This document shows, in pieces, positions 1 to 7,268 of a DNA stretch of 64,000 nucleotides. The stretch is from Clostridia bacterium. GTDB taxonomy: Bacteria; Bacillota; Clostridia; Oscillospirales; CAG-272. Made by a program: the position numbers and the translations under genes. How positions within the stretch are numbered: position 1 is the first letter of the stretch; each line of letters opens with the position of its first letter. The stretch lies in contig JAGARU010000049.1 of NCBI GenBank assembly GCA_017622085.1, positions 1 through 64,000 on the forward strand, given 5' to 3'. Below the pieces are notes generated by a model. The model made no database searches. It saw nothing but the letters and a program-made list of their open reading frames with translations, and was not told where the DNA came from.

Positions 1-75
1 ACCATCAAAGAAGATGATTGCATCGCGCTACATGGCAGATGCAAAGGCAAAAAGATAGCTGTATGAATAGCAAAA

Positions 76-104
76 GGCAGTGTGACCTTTTTGGTCACAC
101 CGCC
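76..104 (-). terminator. Rho-independent terminator after the zinc-ribbon gene
   Basis: A 12-bp stem with one mismatch (GGCAGTGTGACC paired with GGTCACACCGCC) and a 5-nt loop. On the minus strand it is followed by TTTT. It lies just downstream of the minus-strand gene that ends at 158. Bases 1-75 hold no supported feature. Confidence 0.75.
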
Positions 105-157
105 TCTTACATAAATACTTCGTTATGGGGCTTGCGCTAATCTCCCGTTCCTTTTGT

Positions 158-445
158 TCAATATTCAAATTTGCATTTTGGGCATCTCGGATAGTCAAAA
201 TCGTGCACGGTTCCGCAAGCGGGGCAAACCTTGGTAGGAACGTCGCCGTCTGTAGCGTCCTCGCCGGAAGCTGCATAAAACTCCAGCTTGTGGCAGGAGG
301 GACACACAAAAATATCCACCTCCAGCGCTCCGGCCAACAAGTTGGGAATATCTCCCAATAGCCAACCGGTCTTACCTAATTGAATGCTTTCTTTCACCAA
401 AAACTGCATGGCTTCGCCGCACCGCAGACATTGCATTTCTTTCAT
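158..445 (-). CDS. Small zinc-ribbon protein, function unknown
   Basis: A 95-residue soluble protein with four CxxC pairs: C6/C9, C48/C51, C74/C77 and C88/C91. The pairs should bind two structural zinc ions in rubredoxin-like or zinc-ribbon knuckles. The start at 445 is preferred over an upstream ATG at 478 because a strong GGAGGAG lies 5-8 bases ahead of it; the N-terminus then begins directly with the first ribbon. The gene is monocistronic with its own terminator. Small proteins like this are common in Clostridia and may bind nucleic acid or act as accessory factors. No catalytic motif is visible, so no function is assigned. Confidence 0.8.
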   Translation of the reverse strand: MKEMQCLRCGEAMQFLVKESIQLGKTGWLLGDIPNLLAGALEVDIFVCPSCHKLEFYAASGEDATDGDVPTKVCPACGTVHDFDYPRCPKCKFEY

Positions 446-558
446 AGGATATACTCCTCCGTAAACCGTTTTTTTCACTATATCATAAAAAACATCTTAA
501 TGCAACATCAAGTAAACGATCCGTTTAATTTCCGCGCCTGAATTCAAATCAGCGGTTC

Positions 559-587
559 TTGTATGACCAAATTATCCATGGTATAAT
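559..587 (+). promoter_or_regulatory. Promoter of the first XRE gene
   Basis: TTGTAT (559-564), a 17-bp spacer and TATAAT (582-587), with an extended -10 TGG just before it. It lies about 33 bp ahead of the start codon at 620. Confidence 0.7.
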
Positions 588-619
588 TAAATCACAAATC
601 AAGCATTATGGAGGAACAA

Positions 620-1441
620 ATGGAGCTACACCTGTCCGAAAAATTACGGTCTCTACGTCAAAGCAGGGGCAACACCCAAGAGGAACTCGCTAATTTTCTT
701 GGCATTTCCAGCCAATCAGTATCAAAGTGGGAACGGAACGAGGGTTATCCCGATATCACTCTTTTGCCGCGCATTGCAGGCTATTACCGCGTAACGATCG
801 ACACACTACTAGGCGTAGATGAACGAACCAAAGCAACTCGCGTAAAGGAAATAACCGATCAGTACAACACACTCCGGCGGCATATTCCTTTGGACAAAAA
901 CTACCGCCTTGACGAAGGAATCGCTCTCATCCGCGAAGCTCTCAACGAAATTCCCGGCGATTTTTTCCTCGAACAGCTTTTGGCCGCCGACCTGTCCTGG
1001 AAGGGAAAAAGCACCAATTCTCCCGCGGAGAAGGCCGCCTTGTTTGAAGAGGCAACCTGCCTTTGCCACGATATTTTAGTGCGTAGTACCGAGGATCGCT
1101 GGCGCAATTGCGCCCGGGAAATTCTATTAGTCATATATGCTGAACAGGGAAAAACGGAAGAAGCCTGTATGTTAGCCTACCAGCAGCCGGGCCCGTTTAC
1201 CACCTGTGAATATATGCTTACTTACGTTTTAAAGGGTAAAGCCTTAACAAATCAGTATAAGATCAATGCCGCGCTCTACTACGCTATTTTCCGTGAATCC
1301 ATCCTCAAAATGCAAGAGTGTCAAATCCCCCTTACGGATATGATATCTTCCCATGAGTTATCGGTTCACGGCATTCCTCAGAACGAATTTACAGAAGCGA
1401 TTGCTCAAATTAACAGCACCGACCGTTCAACCCGTGGTTGA
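620..1441 (+). CDS. HTH_XRE transcriptional regulator with helical C-terminal region
   Basis: A 273-residue protein. Residues about 7-62 form a lambda-repressor-like HTH (Cro/C1/XRE) with the usual TQEELANFLGISSQSVSKWE core, followed by an alpha-helical region of about 200 residues resembling degenerate TPRs. The start at 620 is preferred over ATG 608 because GGAGG (610-614) sits 5 bases ahead of it and the protein then begins like its three paralogues. A second XRE gene follows 93 bp downstream with its own promoter. Proteins of this shape are DNA-binding regulators that sense an unknown ligand, peptide or partner through the helical domain. The target is not visible here. Confidence 0.88.
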   Translation: MELHLSEKLRSLRQSRGNTQEELANFLGISSQSVSKWERNEGYPDITLLPRIAGYYRVTIDTLLGVDERTKATRVKEITDQYNTLRRHIPLDKNYRLDEGIALIREALNEIPGDFFLEQLLAADLSWKGKSTNSPAEKAALFEEATCLCHDILVRSTEDRWRNCAREILLVIYAEQGKTEEACMLAYQQPGPFTTCEYMLTYVLKGKALTNQYKINAALYYAIFRESILKMQECQIPLTDMISSHELSVHGIPQNEFTEAIAQINSTDRSTRG

Positions 1442-1462
1442 GGGGAATCGTTCAAGCGGTTA

Positions 1463-1491
1463 TTGTCCTGCCGGCCAAACTGTGTTATAGT
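1463..1491 (+). promoter_or_regulatory. Promoter of the second XRE gene
   Basis: TTGTCC (1463-1468), a 17-bp spacer and TATAGT (1486-1491). It resembles the promoter of the third XRE gene at 4263-4291 (TTGTCA-17-TATACT). Confidence 0.7.
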
Positions 1492-1534
1492 AAGGTCACA
1501 GGGCTGACCCGTTTTGAATTTCAGGAGGTGCAAC

Positions 1535-2311
1535 ATGAAAATTGGCAGCAAAATCAAAGAATTACGCAAGCGTCGCGGTATCACACAAGAGCAGCTTGCA
1601 AACAGCATCGGTATCTCGTTTCAAGCGGTGAGCAAGTGGGAAAACGGCATCGCTCTCCCGGATATCACTCTCGCCCCCATGCTGGCCAATTACTTTGGCG
1701 TCTCCATGGATGAGCTTTTCGACTATAATCGGAGTGACATCGAGCGGGAAATTGAAGAAATTACAGAAGAGTCGTGGAAGTATCGAGAAACAGACCCGGA
1801 TGAAGGTCGCCGCATTCTGGAAGCTGGCCTGCTGAAATATCCGGATAACGATATTCTGCTGAACAATCTGCTCTACGTGCTGAATTATACGGAAAATCCC
1901 GACGAGACCATTGCCATCGCTTCCGCCTTGATCGAAAAAACCGATCAGGCCGACGTAAAATACGATGCGCTCCGCTTTCTGGCTTATGCGTTTAAGGCAA
2001 AAGGAGATATCATCAGCGCCGAAGCCGCCATCGAACAAATTCCGGAGATCTATTTTACCAAATTAAGCGAACTGGCCTTTCTTCTGGACGGCCCAAGAAA
2101 GCGTGAAGCCGCAGAAAAGCAAAAATGGATCTCCTTTGAGGATCTTCTGCAAATGATGGAAAAGCTGGCCGAATGCTATGAGGCGGAAGGGGATAAAGAA
2201 AAAGCAATGGAGGAGCTGCAAAAAGCATTACAGCTGATTCCCATCCTTGAGAACAGCTCGTTTGACGAATACGCCGACTACTTCAAGAGTCGGATCGAAA
2301 AGCTGAAATGA
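1535..2311 (+). CDS. HTH_XRE regulator with TPR-like C-terminus
   Basis: A 258-residue protein. The N-terminal HTH_XRE (residues about 5-60, core TQEQLANSIGISFQAVSKWE) is followed by helical repeats with TPR-like spacing, for example CYEAEGDKEKAMEELQKAL near the C-terminus. Start 1535 has AGGAGGTG (1523-1530) ahead of it; an in-frame ATG at 1514 has no Shine-Dalgarno site. It lies in tandem after a similar regulator, suggesting duplication. The HTH-plus-TPR layout recalls peptide-responsive RRNPP regulators, but no signal-peptide gene is visible beside it, so peptide control is only a possibility. The gene ends at a strong bidirectional hairpin. Confidence 0.88.
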   Translation: MKIGSKIKELRKRRGITQEQLANSIGISFQAVSKWENGIALPDITLAPMLANYFGVSMDELFDYNRSDIEREIEEITEESWKYRETDPDEGRRILEAGLLKYPDNDILLNNLLYVLNYTENPDETIAIASALIEKTDQADVKYDALRFLAYAFKAKGDIISAEAAIEQIPEIYFTKLSELAFLLDGPRKREAAEKQKWISFEDLLQMMEKLAECYEAEGDKEKAMEELQKALQLIPILENSSFDEYADYFKSRIEKLK

Positions 2312-2382
2312 GGAAAGCAGCACAGGTAGTACGCTTACGAAAATGGCGTGTATCGACATTTAAAATCAGTAGTTATCAGAAA

Positions 2383-2415
2383 ACAGGACAGAGAATTCTA
2401 CATTCTCTGTCCTGT
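2383..2415. terminator. Bidirectional terminator hairpin
   Basis: A perfect 14-bp stem (ACAGGACAGAGAAT with its complement) and a 5-nt loop, between convergent genes. T-rich sequence flanks it on the minus strand (CTGTTTTCTG); on the plus strand the tail is the weaker CTTTA. Confidence 0.75.
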
Positions 2416-2485
2416 CTTTATTCGTGTATGTATGATATTCTATCATGGTCAAAACCATGCGATTCGTGTTTTAGGTATACAAGCA

Positions 2486-2971
2486 TCAATCGGAAAGCTT
2501 AATGCTTCCAATATATGTACCGTCATTTTTTACCTCATCATACTTTACAATGAGAGTTTGATCGCTTTCAAAAGCATTGACAATATCTTTGGAAAACACA
2601 TTGGAGGGAGAAATTCTTTGCTCACCCACTTCAATCACCACATTATATCCTAAAAAGCGACCGCGGTAATATTTTTCTTCCAACGAAATGATCTCAACAT
2701 CGCCCTCCAAAAAAGACGCATTATCCTTGCTCATGTTATAGTCAAACGTCGCATATTTTGCAAAAAGACCACCAAACAAAATGGAAAATATCAGCGGGAT
2801 TATTATAAACGGCATAAAGACAAAAGCCCGCTTTAGCCGTGACTTTGATTCTTTTCGTACTTGTTGAATCACTAATTTAATCACAAAAGCGGTAACCACT
2901 GCCATTCCAATTGCCATCAAGGCATAAATAATATTTATAAATATTCCGAATTCAAAGCTATAAATTTCCAT
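2486..2971 (-). CDS. Small membrane protein of unknown family
   Basis: A 161-residue protein with two predicted membrane helices (residues about 10-36 and 48-72), separated by a basic KESKSRLKR stretch that should face the cytoplasm. A soluble C-terminal half of about 90 residues is beta-rich (DVEIISLEEKYYRGRF and onwards) and should lie outside if the topology holds. I do not recognise the family. No strong Shine-Dalgarno site precedes the ATG; an AAAGGCGG sits about 12 bases upstream. It is flanked by a terminator downstream and by the DUF1622/hydrolase pair upstream, also on the minus strand. Confidence 0.65.
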   Translation of the reverse strand: MEIYSFEFGIFINIIYALMAIGMAVVTAFVIKLVIQQVRKESKSRLKRAFVFMPFIIIPLIFSILFGGLFAKYATFDYNMSKDNASFLEGDVEIISLEEKYYRGRFLGYNVVIEVGEQRISPSNVFSKDIVNAFESDQTLIVKYDEVKNDGTYIGSIKLSD

Positions 2972-3052
2972 GCGCCTATGATTACCGCCTTTCTGATTTT
3001 ATTTTTTATTGTAAGTTAAAAACCTTCACCAACAAAGGTGTAAGACGTTCTC

Positions 3053-3379
3053 TTATTTTTCAGAATGCTTCATTTCAAAATGGATCAACAAGCTGAGGAT
3101 CGCACGAAGCAAGATAACAGCACCCAAGATTAAAAGCTCGCTCATGTCCTGCACGATAACCGTCTTCAGAATCTCCGCCGCCATTTTAAACTCCAGACCG
3201 GCCGCCAGACCGCGCGCGAAGTGGAACTGGAGATTGATGTCCTTTTTCATAAAGGAATTTTGGATGTACTCCCAAAACGCATGAATGGCACTCCAGGCTA
3301 CCACCAAAATGCCCATGATTTCAAGGATAGAAATAATGTATGGCAAGACGATCTCAACCAAATGCTCTAAAACGTTCAT
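3053..3379 (-). CDS. DUF1622 family membrane protein
   Basis: A 108-residue protein with three hydrophobic helices: about 10-32, a weaker one near 55-65, and 78-98. The FHFARGLAAGLEFKMAAEILKT segment between them is the signature region of DUF1622 integral membrane proteins. AGGAGG precedes the ATG with normal spacing. The gene lies 9 bp after the alpha/beta hydrolase gene on the same strand, so the two are probably co-transcribed. The molecular function of DUF1622 is not established; the conserved basic and acidic residues inside helices suggest a small channel or transporter, which is inference. Confidence 0.82.
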   Translation of the reverse strand: MNVLEHLVEIVLPYIISILEIMGILVVAWSAIHAFWEYIQNSFMKKDINLQFHFARGLAAGLEFKMAAEILKTVIVQDMSELLILGAVILLRAILSLLIHFEMKHSEK

Positions 3380-3388
3380 TTCGACCTC

Positions 3389-4144
3389 CTATAGTTTGTA
3401 AAAATCTAAAATACTTTTCATTGCAAGCTCCATTTTCAAGGGATCCTTGAACCGATGATCTGCCCGCTCGACGGGCACGAACTCGATCAGCTGTTCATCG
3501 GCGAAATGCTGTACCTCGTCAAAGGATACCAGCTCATCCGCCGTTCCGTGCAGGATTCGAATGTCCTCCGCATAATCAAGAAAATCCCACGCCCGAACAT
3601 CGTTTTCTTGAAGCTCCAGAAGGAAGGGAAGATCCACCGGAATCTTTCGGTCAAAGCCAATCATCCGTTCCTTACCCTTGCGCAGGGGAACCATATCATC
3701 CTCATTCATAATTGCCGTGGTCAGCACGTCGTACATATTGACTGCCGGGCAACGCAATGCAATTTTCATAAAAGGATTTCCATGCTCCTTTACGTATTTC
3801 AGCGCAAGATATCCACCAAAGCTGGTGGCATAGCAGTAAATCGATTCGGCGCCTAAGCTCTCCCGAACGTGAGCAATTACCAATCGAAGGTATGTATCGC
3901 AATCGGCCAGCCGGAGCTTTTTCTTAACGTCATCTCCGTGACACGGCCAGTTGAAGGTTACCGTGGCCACGTTCTTGTATTTTGTAAGCACACGCTCCGC
4001 AAATTTTTCTGCCGCACTGTTATCCTTGTGTCCGCCAAATCCGTGACAAAAAATAACTGCACGCCGAATCGAGCGCAAATCGTTATAATACAGCTTACAA
4101 CGAACGTTGTGTCCCTCTGCATTGATCTCAAAATACCGTTGCAT
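3389..4144 (-). CDS. Alpha/beta hydrolase (serine hydrolase)
   Basis: A 251-residue cytoplasmic enzyme of the alpha/beta-hydrolase fold with no signal peptide. The oxyanion-hole motif HGFGG is at residues 34-38. The nucleophile elbow reads ATSFGG with Ser108, a variant of GxSxG in which the first Gly is Ala. The acid is Asp203 (HGTADELV) and the base is His230 (RADHRF), completing the triad. The size fits small esterases, acyltransferases or monoacylglycerol-lipase-like enzymes; substrate specificity cannot be read from the sequence. It is the first gene of a probable operon with the DUF1622 gene. GAGGTGAT precedes the start. Confidence 0.85.
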   Translation of the reverse strand: MQRYFEINAEGHNVRCKLYYNDLRSIRRAVIFCHGFGGHKDNSAAEKFAERVLTKYKNVATVTFNWPCHGDDVKKKLRLADCDTYLRLVIAHVRESLGAESIYCYATSFGGYLALKYVKEHGNPFMKIALRCPAVNMYDVLTTAIMNEDDMVPLRKGKERMIGFDRKIPVDLPFLLELQENDVRAWDFLDYAEDIRILHGTADELVSFDEVQHFADEQLIEFVPVERADHRFKDPLKMELAMKSILDFYKL

Positions 4145-4262
4145 CGTATCACCTCAAGCCCATTGTAACATAAAACGACACAAAATGATAGTGGAAAATA
4201 TAAATTCCGCAGGAGATTTAAGTATCACAACCATAAGTTGAATTTTCGAAAAAATCGCGCCA

Positions 4263-4291
4263 TTGTCAAGCAAGACGTGGTGTGCTATACT
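4263..4291 (+). promoter_or_regulatory. Promoter of the third XRE gene
   Basis: TTGTCA (4263-4268), a 17-bp spacer and TATACT (4286-4291). The region after it to the start codon is about 50 nt. Confidence 0.7.
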
Positions 4292-4341
4292 AAAGCCGTA
4301 AGATCTTACACGACAAATTCCAAACGGAAAGGATGATCGAA

Positions 4342-5355
4342 TTGAACATCAATCTCGGCACAAAGATCCGCGAGCTCCGCAAGAAAAATGGACTCACACA
4401 GGAGGACATGGCCGCCAAGCTGAATATTACCGCACAAGCCATCTCCAAATGGGAAAACGATACCTGCTATCCCGACATGGCACAAATCCCCGTTCTTGCC
4501 AACTTTTTCGGCGTCAGCCTCGACGAGCTGTTCTGCTATGACGTGGCGCAGTTAAATAAAAGAATCGACGGTATTATTGCAGAAGCAAGAAACTATTTTT
4601 GGAGCGCTCCCGAAACGTGCAAGGAAATTTATACCGATGCACTGAAGGAATATCCCGCAAACGAGCGTCTCCTGTCTGAGCTTCTTGACGTTTATATGAC
4701 CCACGGTTCAAGTGAAGAGGCGCTCCCTGTCGCGGAACTGCTGGTGCGAGAAGCAAAGGATGTATTTTCTGTTTGCCGCGCAAAATCCAATCTCGTCAGC
4801 CTCTACCTCAGGGAAGATCGCTATAACGATGCCAAAATGGTAATCGACACCTTACCGGAAATGTATCCCTACATGCTCTGCGACAAAATGCGCCAATCCT
4901 CCTACTCTCTGAAGGGTGAGGATCGCCTCGCTTGGGCAAGGGACTGGAAGATCATTGAGATCCAGGAGCTTTACATCGCCTGTGAGCTGGAGGGACGAGG
5001 CTATTGGGAAACAGGGAAGTATGAAGAAGCCCTTGCTTCTCTTGGCCAGTATCGCCGCGTCATTGAAATGTTTATGCAGTCCGAGGAGATATGCGTCAAT
5101 AGCTACCTGTGGAGCGGCATGCAGACCCACCATTGGTGCGCTTATCTTGAAGAGGCCGCCTGCCTTGCCAAGCTGGGCCGCACCGATAAGGCCCGGGAAA
5201 AAATTGATCGCGCCCACTATATTCTCACAAATTGCTGGAAGGAAAAGGACGGCTCCGCCGACTATCTCGCCGAAAATCCGGAAAAGTTCCTCGAGCCCTT
5301 CCGTCAGCACTACCGCGAATGGGAGCTCCACAAGCTCATCCCATGCCCGGTATAA
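4342..5355 (+). CDS. HTH_XRE regulator with long helical sensor region
   Basis: A 337-residue protein. An HTH_XRE domain (residues about 5-60) is followed by about 270 residues of TPR-like helices (for example YWETGKYEEALASLGQYRRV). The TTG at 4342 is chosen because AAAGGA (4328-4333) lies 8 bases ahead of it and the product then aligns with its paralogues. An ATG at 4333 overlaps that Shine-Dalgarno sequence and would add only three residues. It is monocistronic, with a promoter at 4263 and a strong terminator at 5401. Like the other XRE genes here it is probably a one-component regulator with an unknown ligand or partner. Confidence 0.87.
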   Translation: MNINLGTKIRELRKKNGLTQEDMAAKLNITAQAISKWENDTCYPDMAQIPVLANFFGVSLDELFCYDVAQLNKRIDGIIAEARNYFWSAPETCKEIYTDALKEYPANERLLSELLDVYMTHGSSEEALPVAELLVREAKDVFSVCRAKSNLVSLYLREDRYNDAKMVIDTLPEMYPYMLCDKMRQSSYSLKGEDRLAWARDWKIIEIQELYIACELEGRGYWETGKYEEALASLGQYRRVIEMFMQSEEICVNSYLWSGMQTHHWCAYLEEAACLAKLGRTDKAREKIDRAHYILTNCWKEKDGSADYLAENPEKFLEPFRQHYREWELHKLIPCPV

Positions 5356-5400
5356 TAGAAAAAAGCCAGGAGAAAGGCTAGTTCTCATAAGAAATGTTAA

Positions 5401-5425
5401 AACCCCGACAGAAAATCTGTCGGGG
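5401..5425. terminator. Terminator between convergent genes
   Basis: AACCCCGACAG and its complement form an 11-bp stem around a 3-base AAA loop, followed by AATTGTTATTT. It ends the XRE gene and abuts the end of the minus-strand SF0329 gene. Confidence 0.75.
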
Positions 5426-5432
5426 TTAATTG

Positions 5433-5930
5433 TTATTTCAATACAATACCTTCTGCGTTTATTCGGATCGAGTAAAACAAATTGAAAACTTCCTCTTGCG
5501 GATTTATCGTGCGATACAGGTTTATCAAACGTCTTTTCCCAACTCTTCGGTCAAGTATAGCAAAAATACGGACGATCCTATCTTCACTTTTCAAACTATC
5601 CTCTATGCTTTGGTTGTCAAATTCTTCAAAAGCCCGATAAAAAGAATGCTCACTAAATATGCCTAATTTTAGTGCCGTATCATCCATGTATGCATAATTT
5701 TCAGTCATGCGTTTTTCATATGTTTCGTCGTGAGGAAACAAGTGTGCTTTGCTCCAGTTGTTCCAATAGCAACCGCTGATCAACTCTTTACCATCTAACC
5801 GTATCGAGGCTCTGCCGTGATGGTCAGGGCTTTTGCTATAAGAAGTGCAATAATATTGAATGTGCCCTCGTAATGATTCTGCAAGATACTCGTTTTCAAG
5901 TTTATGCCTAATACCACTCCAAGTTGACAT
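5433..5930 (-). CDS. SF0329 family protein
   Basis: A 165-residue soluble protein. The N-terminus (MSTWSGIRHKLENEYLAESL, then GHIQYYCTSYSKSPDHHGR and RLDGKELISG) matches my memory of the SF0329 family, small conserved proteins of unknown function scattered through bacterial accessory regions. The C-terminal part has a charged helical stretch ending in an RIFAILDRRVGKRRL motif. AGGAGGATAACTT precedes the ATG, so the start is firm. It has no obvious partner: a terminator on one side, the palindrome block on the other. No function should be assigned. Confidence 0.75.
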   Translation of the reverse strand: MSTWSGIRHKLENEYLAESLRGHIQYYCTSYSKSPDHHGRASIRLDGKELISGCYWNNWSKAHLFPHDETYEKRMTENYAYMDDTALKLGIFSEHSFYRAFEEFDNQSIEDSLKSEDRIVRIFAILDRRVGKRRLINLYRTINPQEEVFNLFYSIRINAEGIVLK

Positions 5931-6020
5931 AAGTTATCCTCCTGTTTTATTTATCGCCAGTTTCGCATGTGTTAAACAAATGCATCGGGCATAGCCCATA
6001 TCCCTAAGATGGCACGTATC

Positions 6021-6053
6021 CAAAGGCTCCCTTGTGTAAAGGGAGGCTTTTCA
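6021..6053 (+). repeat. Short hairpin element of a clostridial repeat type
   Basis: The sequence around CTCCCTT-GTGT-AAAGGGAG folds into a hairpin with a TTTTC tail on the plus strand. No plus-strand gene precedes it, so it is unlikely to be a normal terminator. Similar AAGGGAGGC/GCTCCCTT hairpins recur in gut clostridial genomes as far as I recall. I treat it as an intergenic repeat unit beside the palindrome block that follows. Confidence 0.5.
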
Positions 6054-6092
6054 TTATCCTAATTATAGCACAAAATCGGCAGAGAAGACAAG

Positions 6093-6247
6093 AGTTATAT
6101 TCCGACTTCGTCGGAGTGATATGATACGGCTACGCCGTGTAGTGATATTGTTTGGCTTCGCCTCGCAGTGATATTTTATTCGCCTCTTAACTTGCGAAGC
6201 AAATATCACTCAGCGTGAGCCGAATATCACTGCGTAGCAATAACACT
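6093..6247. repeat. Array of spaced AGTGATAT units and mini-palindromes, folded back on itself
   Basis: AGTGATAT occurs at 6115, 6141 and 6167, exactly 26 bp apart, with a degenerate AGTTATAT at 6093. Between the copies lie small palindromes (CGACTTCGTCG, CGGCTACGCCG, GGCTTCGCC). From 6202 the same signal returns inverted as AATATCACT (6202, 6223) and AATAACACT (6239), again separated by palindromes. The block is therefore a large imperfect inverted repeat built from repeated units. It contains no gene. Together with the hairpin at 6021 it fills the non-coding stretch between the SF0329 gene and the broken exporter gene. Confidence 0.75.
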
Positions 6248-6266
6248 CGTCAAAGGCGAATAAAAC

Positions 6267-6294
6267 TGCCCAACTTCCTTATGAGAAGTTGGGC
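6267..6294 (-). terminator. Terminator of the broken exporter gene
   Basis: TGCCCAACTTC/GAAGTTGGGCA stem with a short loop, followed on the minus strand by GTTTTATT. It lies 18 bp beyond the ancestral stop codon. Confidence 0.75.
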
Positions 6295-6311
6295 ATACCT
6301 TGGTTTTTTAT

Positions 6312-7149
6312 TTACATCAAGCCCATGCCCCAAATTACCGCCAACGCCGTAAGTGTTACCAGCGTATCAATGGTAATTCCGTAAAGCATTGGCGCAAAAC
6401 CGGCCTTCTTGAAGTCCGTAATGCTGGTTCCCAGTCCAATGGCGGCCAATGTAGGCAAACACCAATACGATCGGAATAATCGCAACGGTTCGAGTCAGCT
6501 TAACCATCGTTGCAAAGTCACCTGCGGCCTCCGAAAAAGCGTATCCGGAAGCAACTACGCTGGCCGTATCGTTCACCGAAGTTCCCGCCCATATGCCAAA
6601 GGCAATGTCAGACATTCCCAAAAGACGTCCCATAATAGGATACAGAGCGATCATCACCATATCAAACAGGAAGGTAGAGGACATAGCAAATGCAATATCC
6701 TTATCGTCCGCATCAATAACGGGCGCAATGGCCGCCACAGCAGAACCACCGCAAATGCCGGTGCCTGCCGAAATCAGATTGCTCAGCTTCCAGTTCAGTC
6801 CAAAAAGCTTCCGAATAAAGAAACCGCCGCCTAAGCACATCGCAAAGGTAAAGATCATTACAAAAAAGGTCATTTTACCGACGGACATGATTACGTTAAA
6901 CGACAGGGAAGCCCCTAAAAGAATAATAACCAGCTTCAAAATTTTCTTGGAAGTAAATTTAAGCGCCGGCTTGATCCACTTGGGGTGGAAAAAGCTGTTA
7001 ATAATCGTGCCCATAAACAGTGCAATGATCGATGCACCCAAAAGATCTCCGGGTACCAGCTTCTCGATCAGCACGGACAAGCCTGCCACAGCAAAGCAAA
7101 TGCCCAAGCCAGAAACAAATAAAATACGATCCTGTGCCTTAGATGTCAT
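6312..7149 (-). pseudogene. YeiH-family putative sulfate exporter, internally deleted and frameshifted
   Basis: The intact frame from 7149 gives about 230 residues typical of the YeiH/Cons_hypoth698 family: hydrophobic helices, GTGICGGSAVAAIAPVI, then GTSVNDTASVVASGYAFS. After IVLVFAY it runs into unrelated sequence and stops at 6367. The family's C-terminus (LAAIGLGTSITDFKKAGF to LAVIWGMGLM) continues in another frame from about 6450 to a TAA at 6312-6314. The join near 6447-6455 removes roughly 50 residues of a protein normally about 330-350 long and shifts the frame. The product, if made, lacks the last membrane helices. This could be a real decayed gene or an assembly error at a local repeat. 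Confidence 0.82.
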
Positions 7150-7242
7150 ATCATTTCTCCTTTATTTAAGTCATGACTATATAGCACAAAAAAATCAAAT
7201 GTATAGCCTCATTTTAATTTTTTTATCCTAAAGAAAAAAGAA

Positions 7243-7262
7243 GCCGAGGCATACGCCCCGGC
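7243..7262 (-). terminator. Terminator of spoIVB
   Basis: GCCGGGGC-GTAT-GCCTCGGC hairpin on the minus strand (one G-T pair), followed by TTCTTTTTTCTTT. It lies just past the spoIVB stop codon at 7269. Confidence 0.85.
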
Positions 7263-7268
7263 TCTTCC

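Noticed and set aside
6093-6247. Possible CRISPR array
   Set aside because: The repeat word is only 8-9 bp, the units are palindromic and the second half is inverted. No cas genes are near. Classed as a palindromic repeat block.
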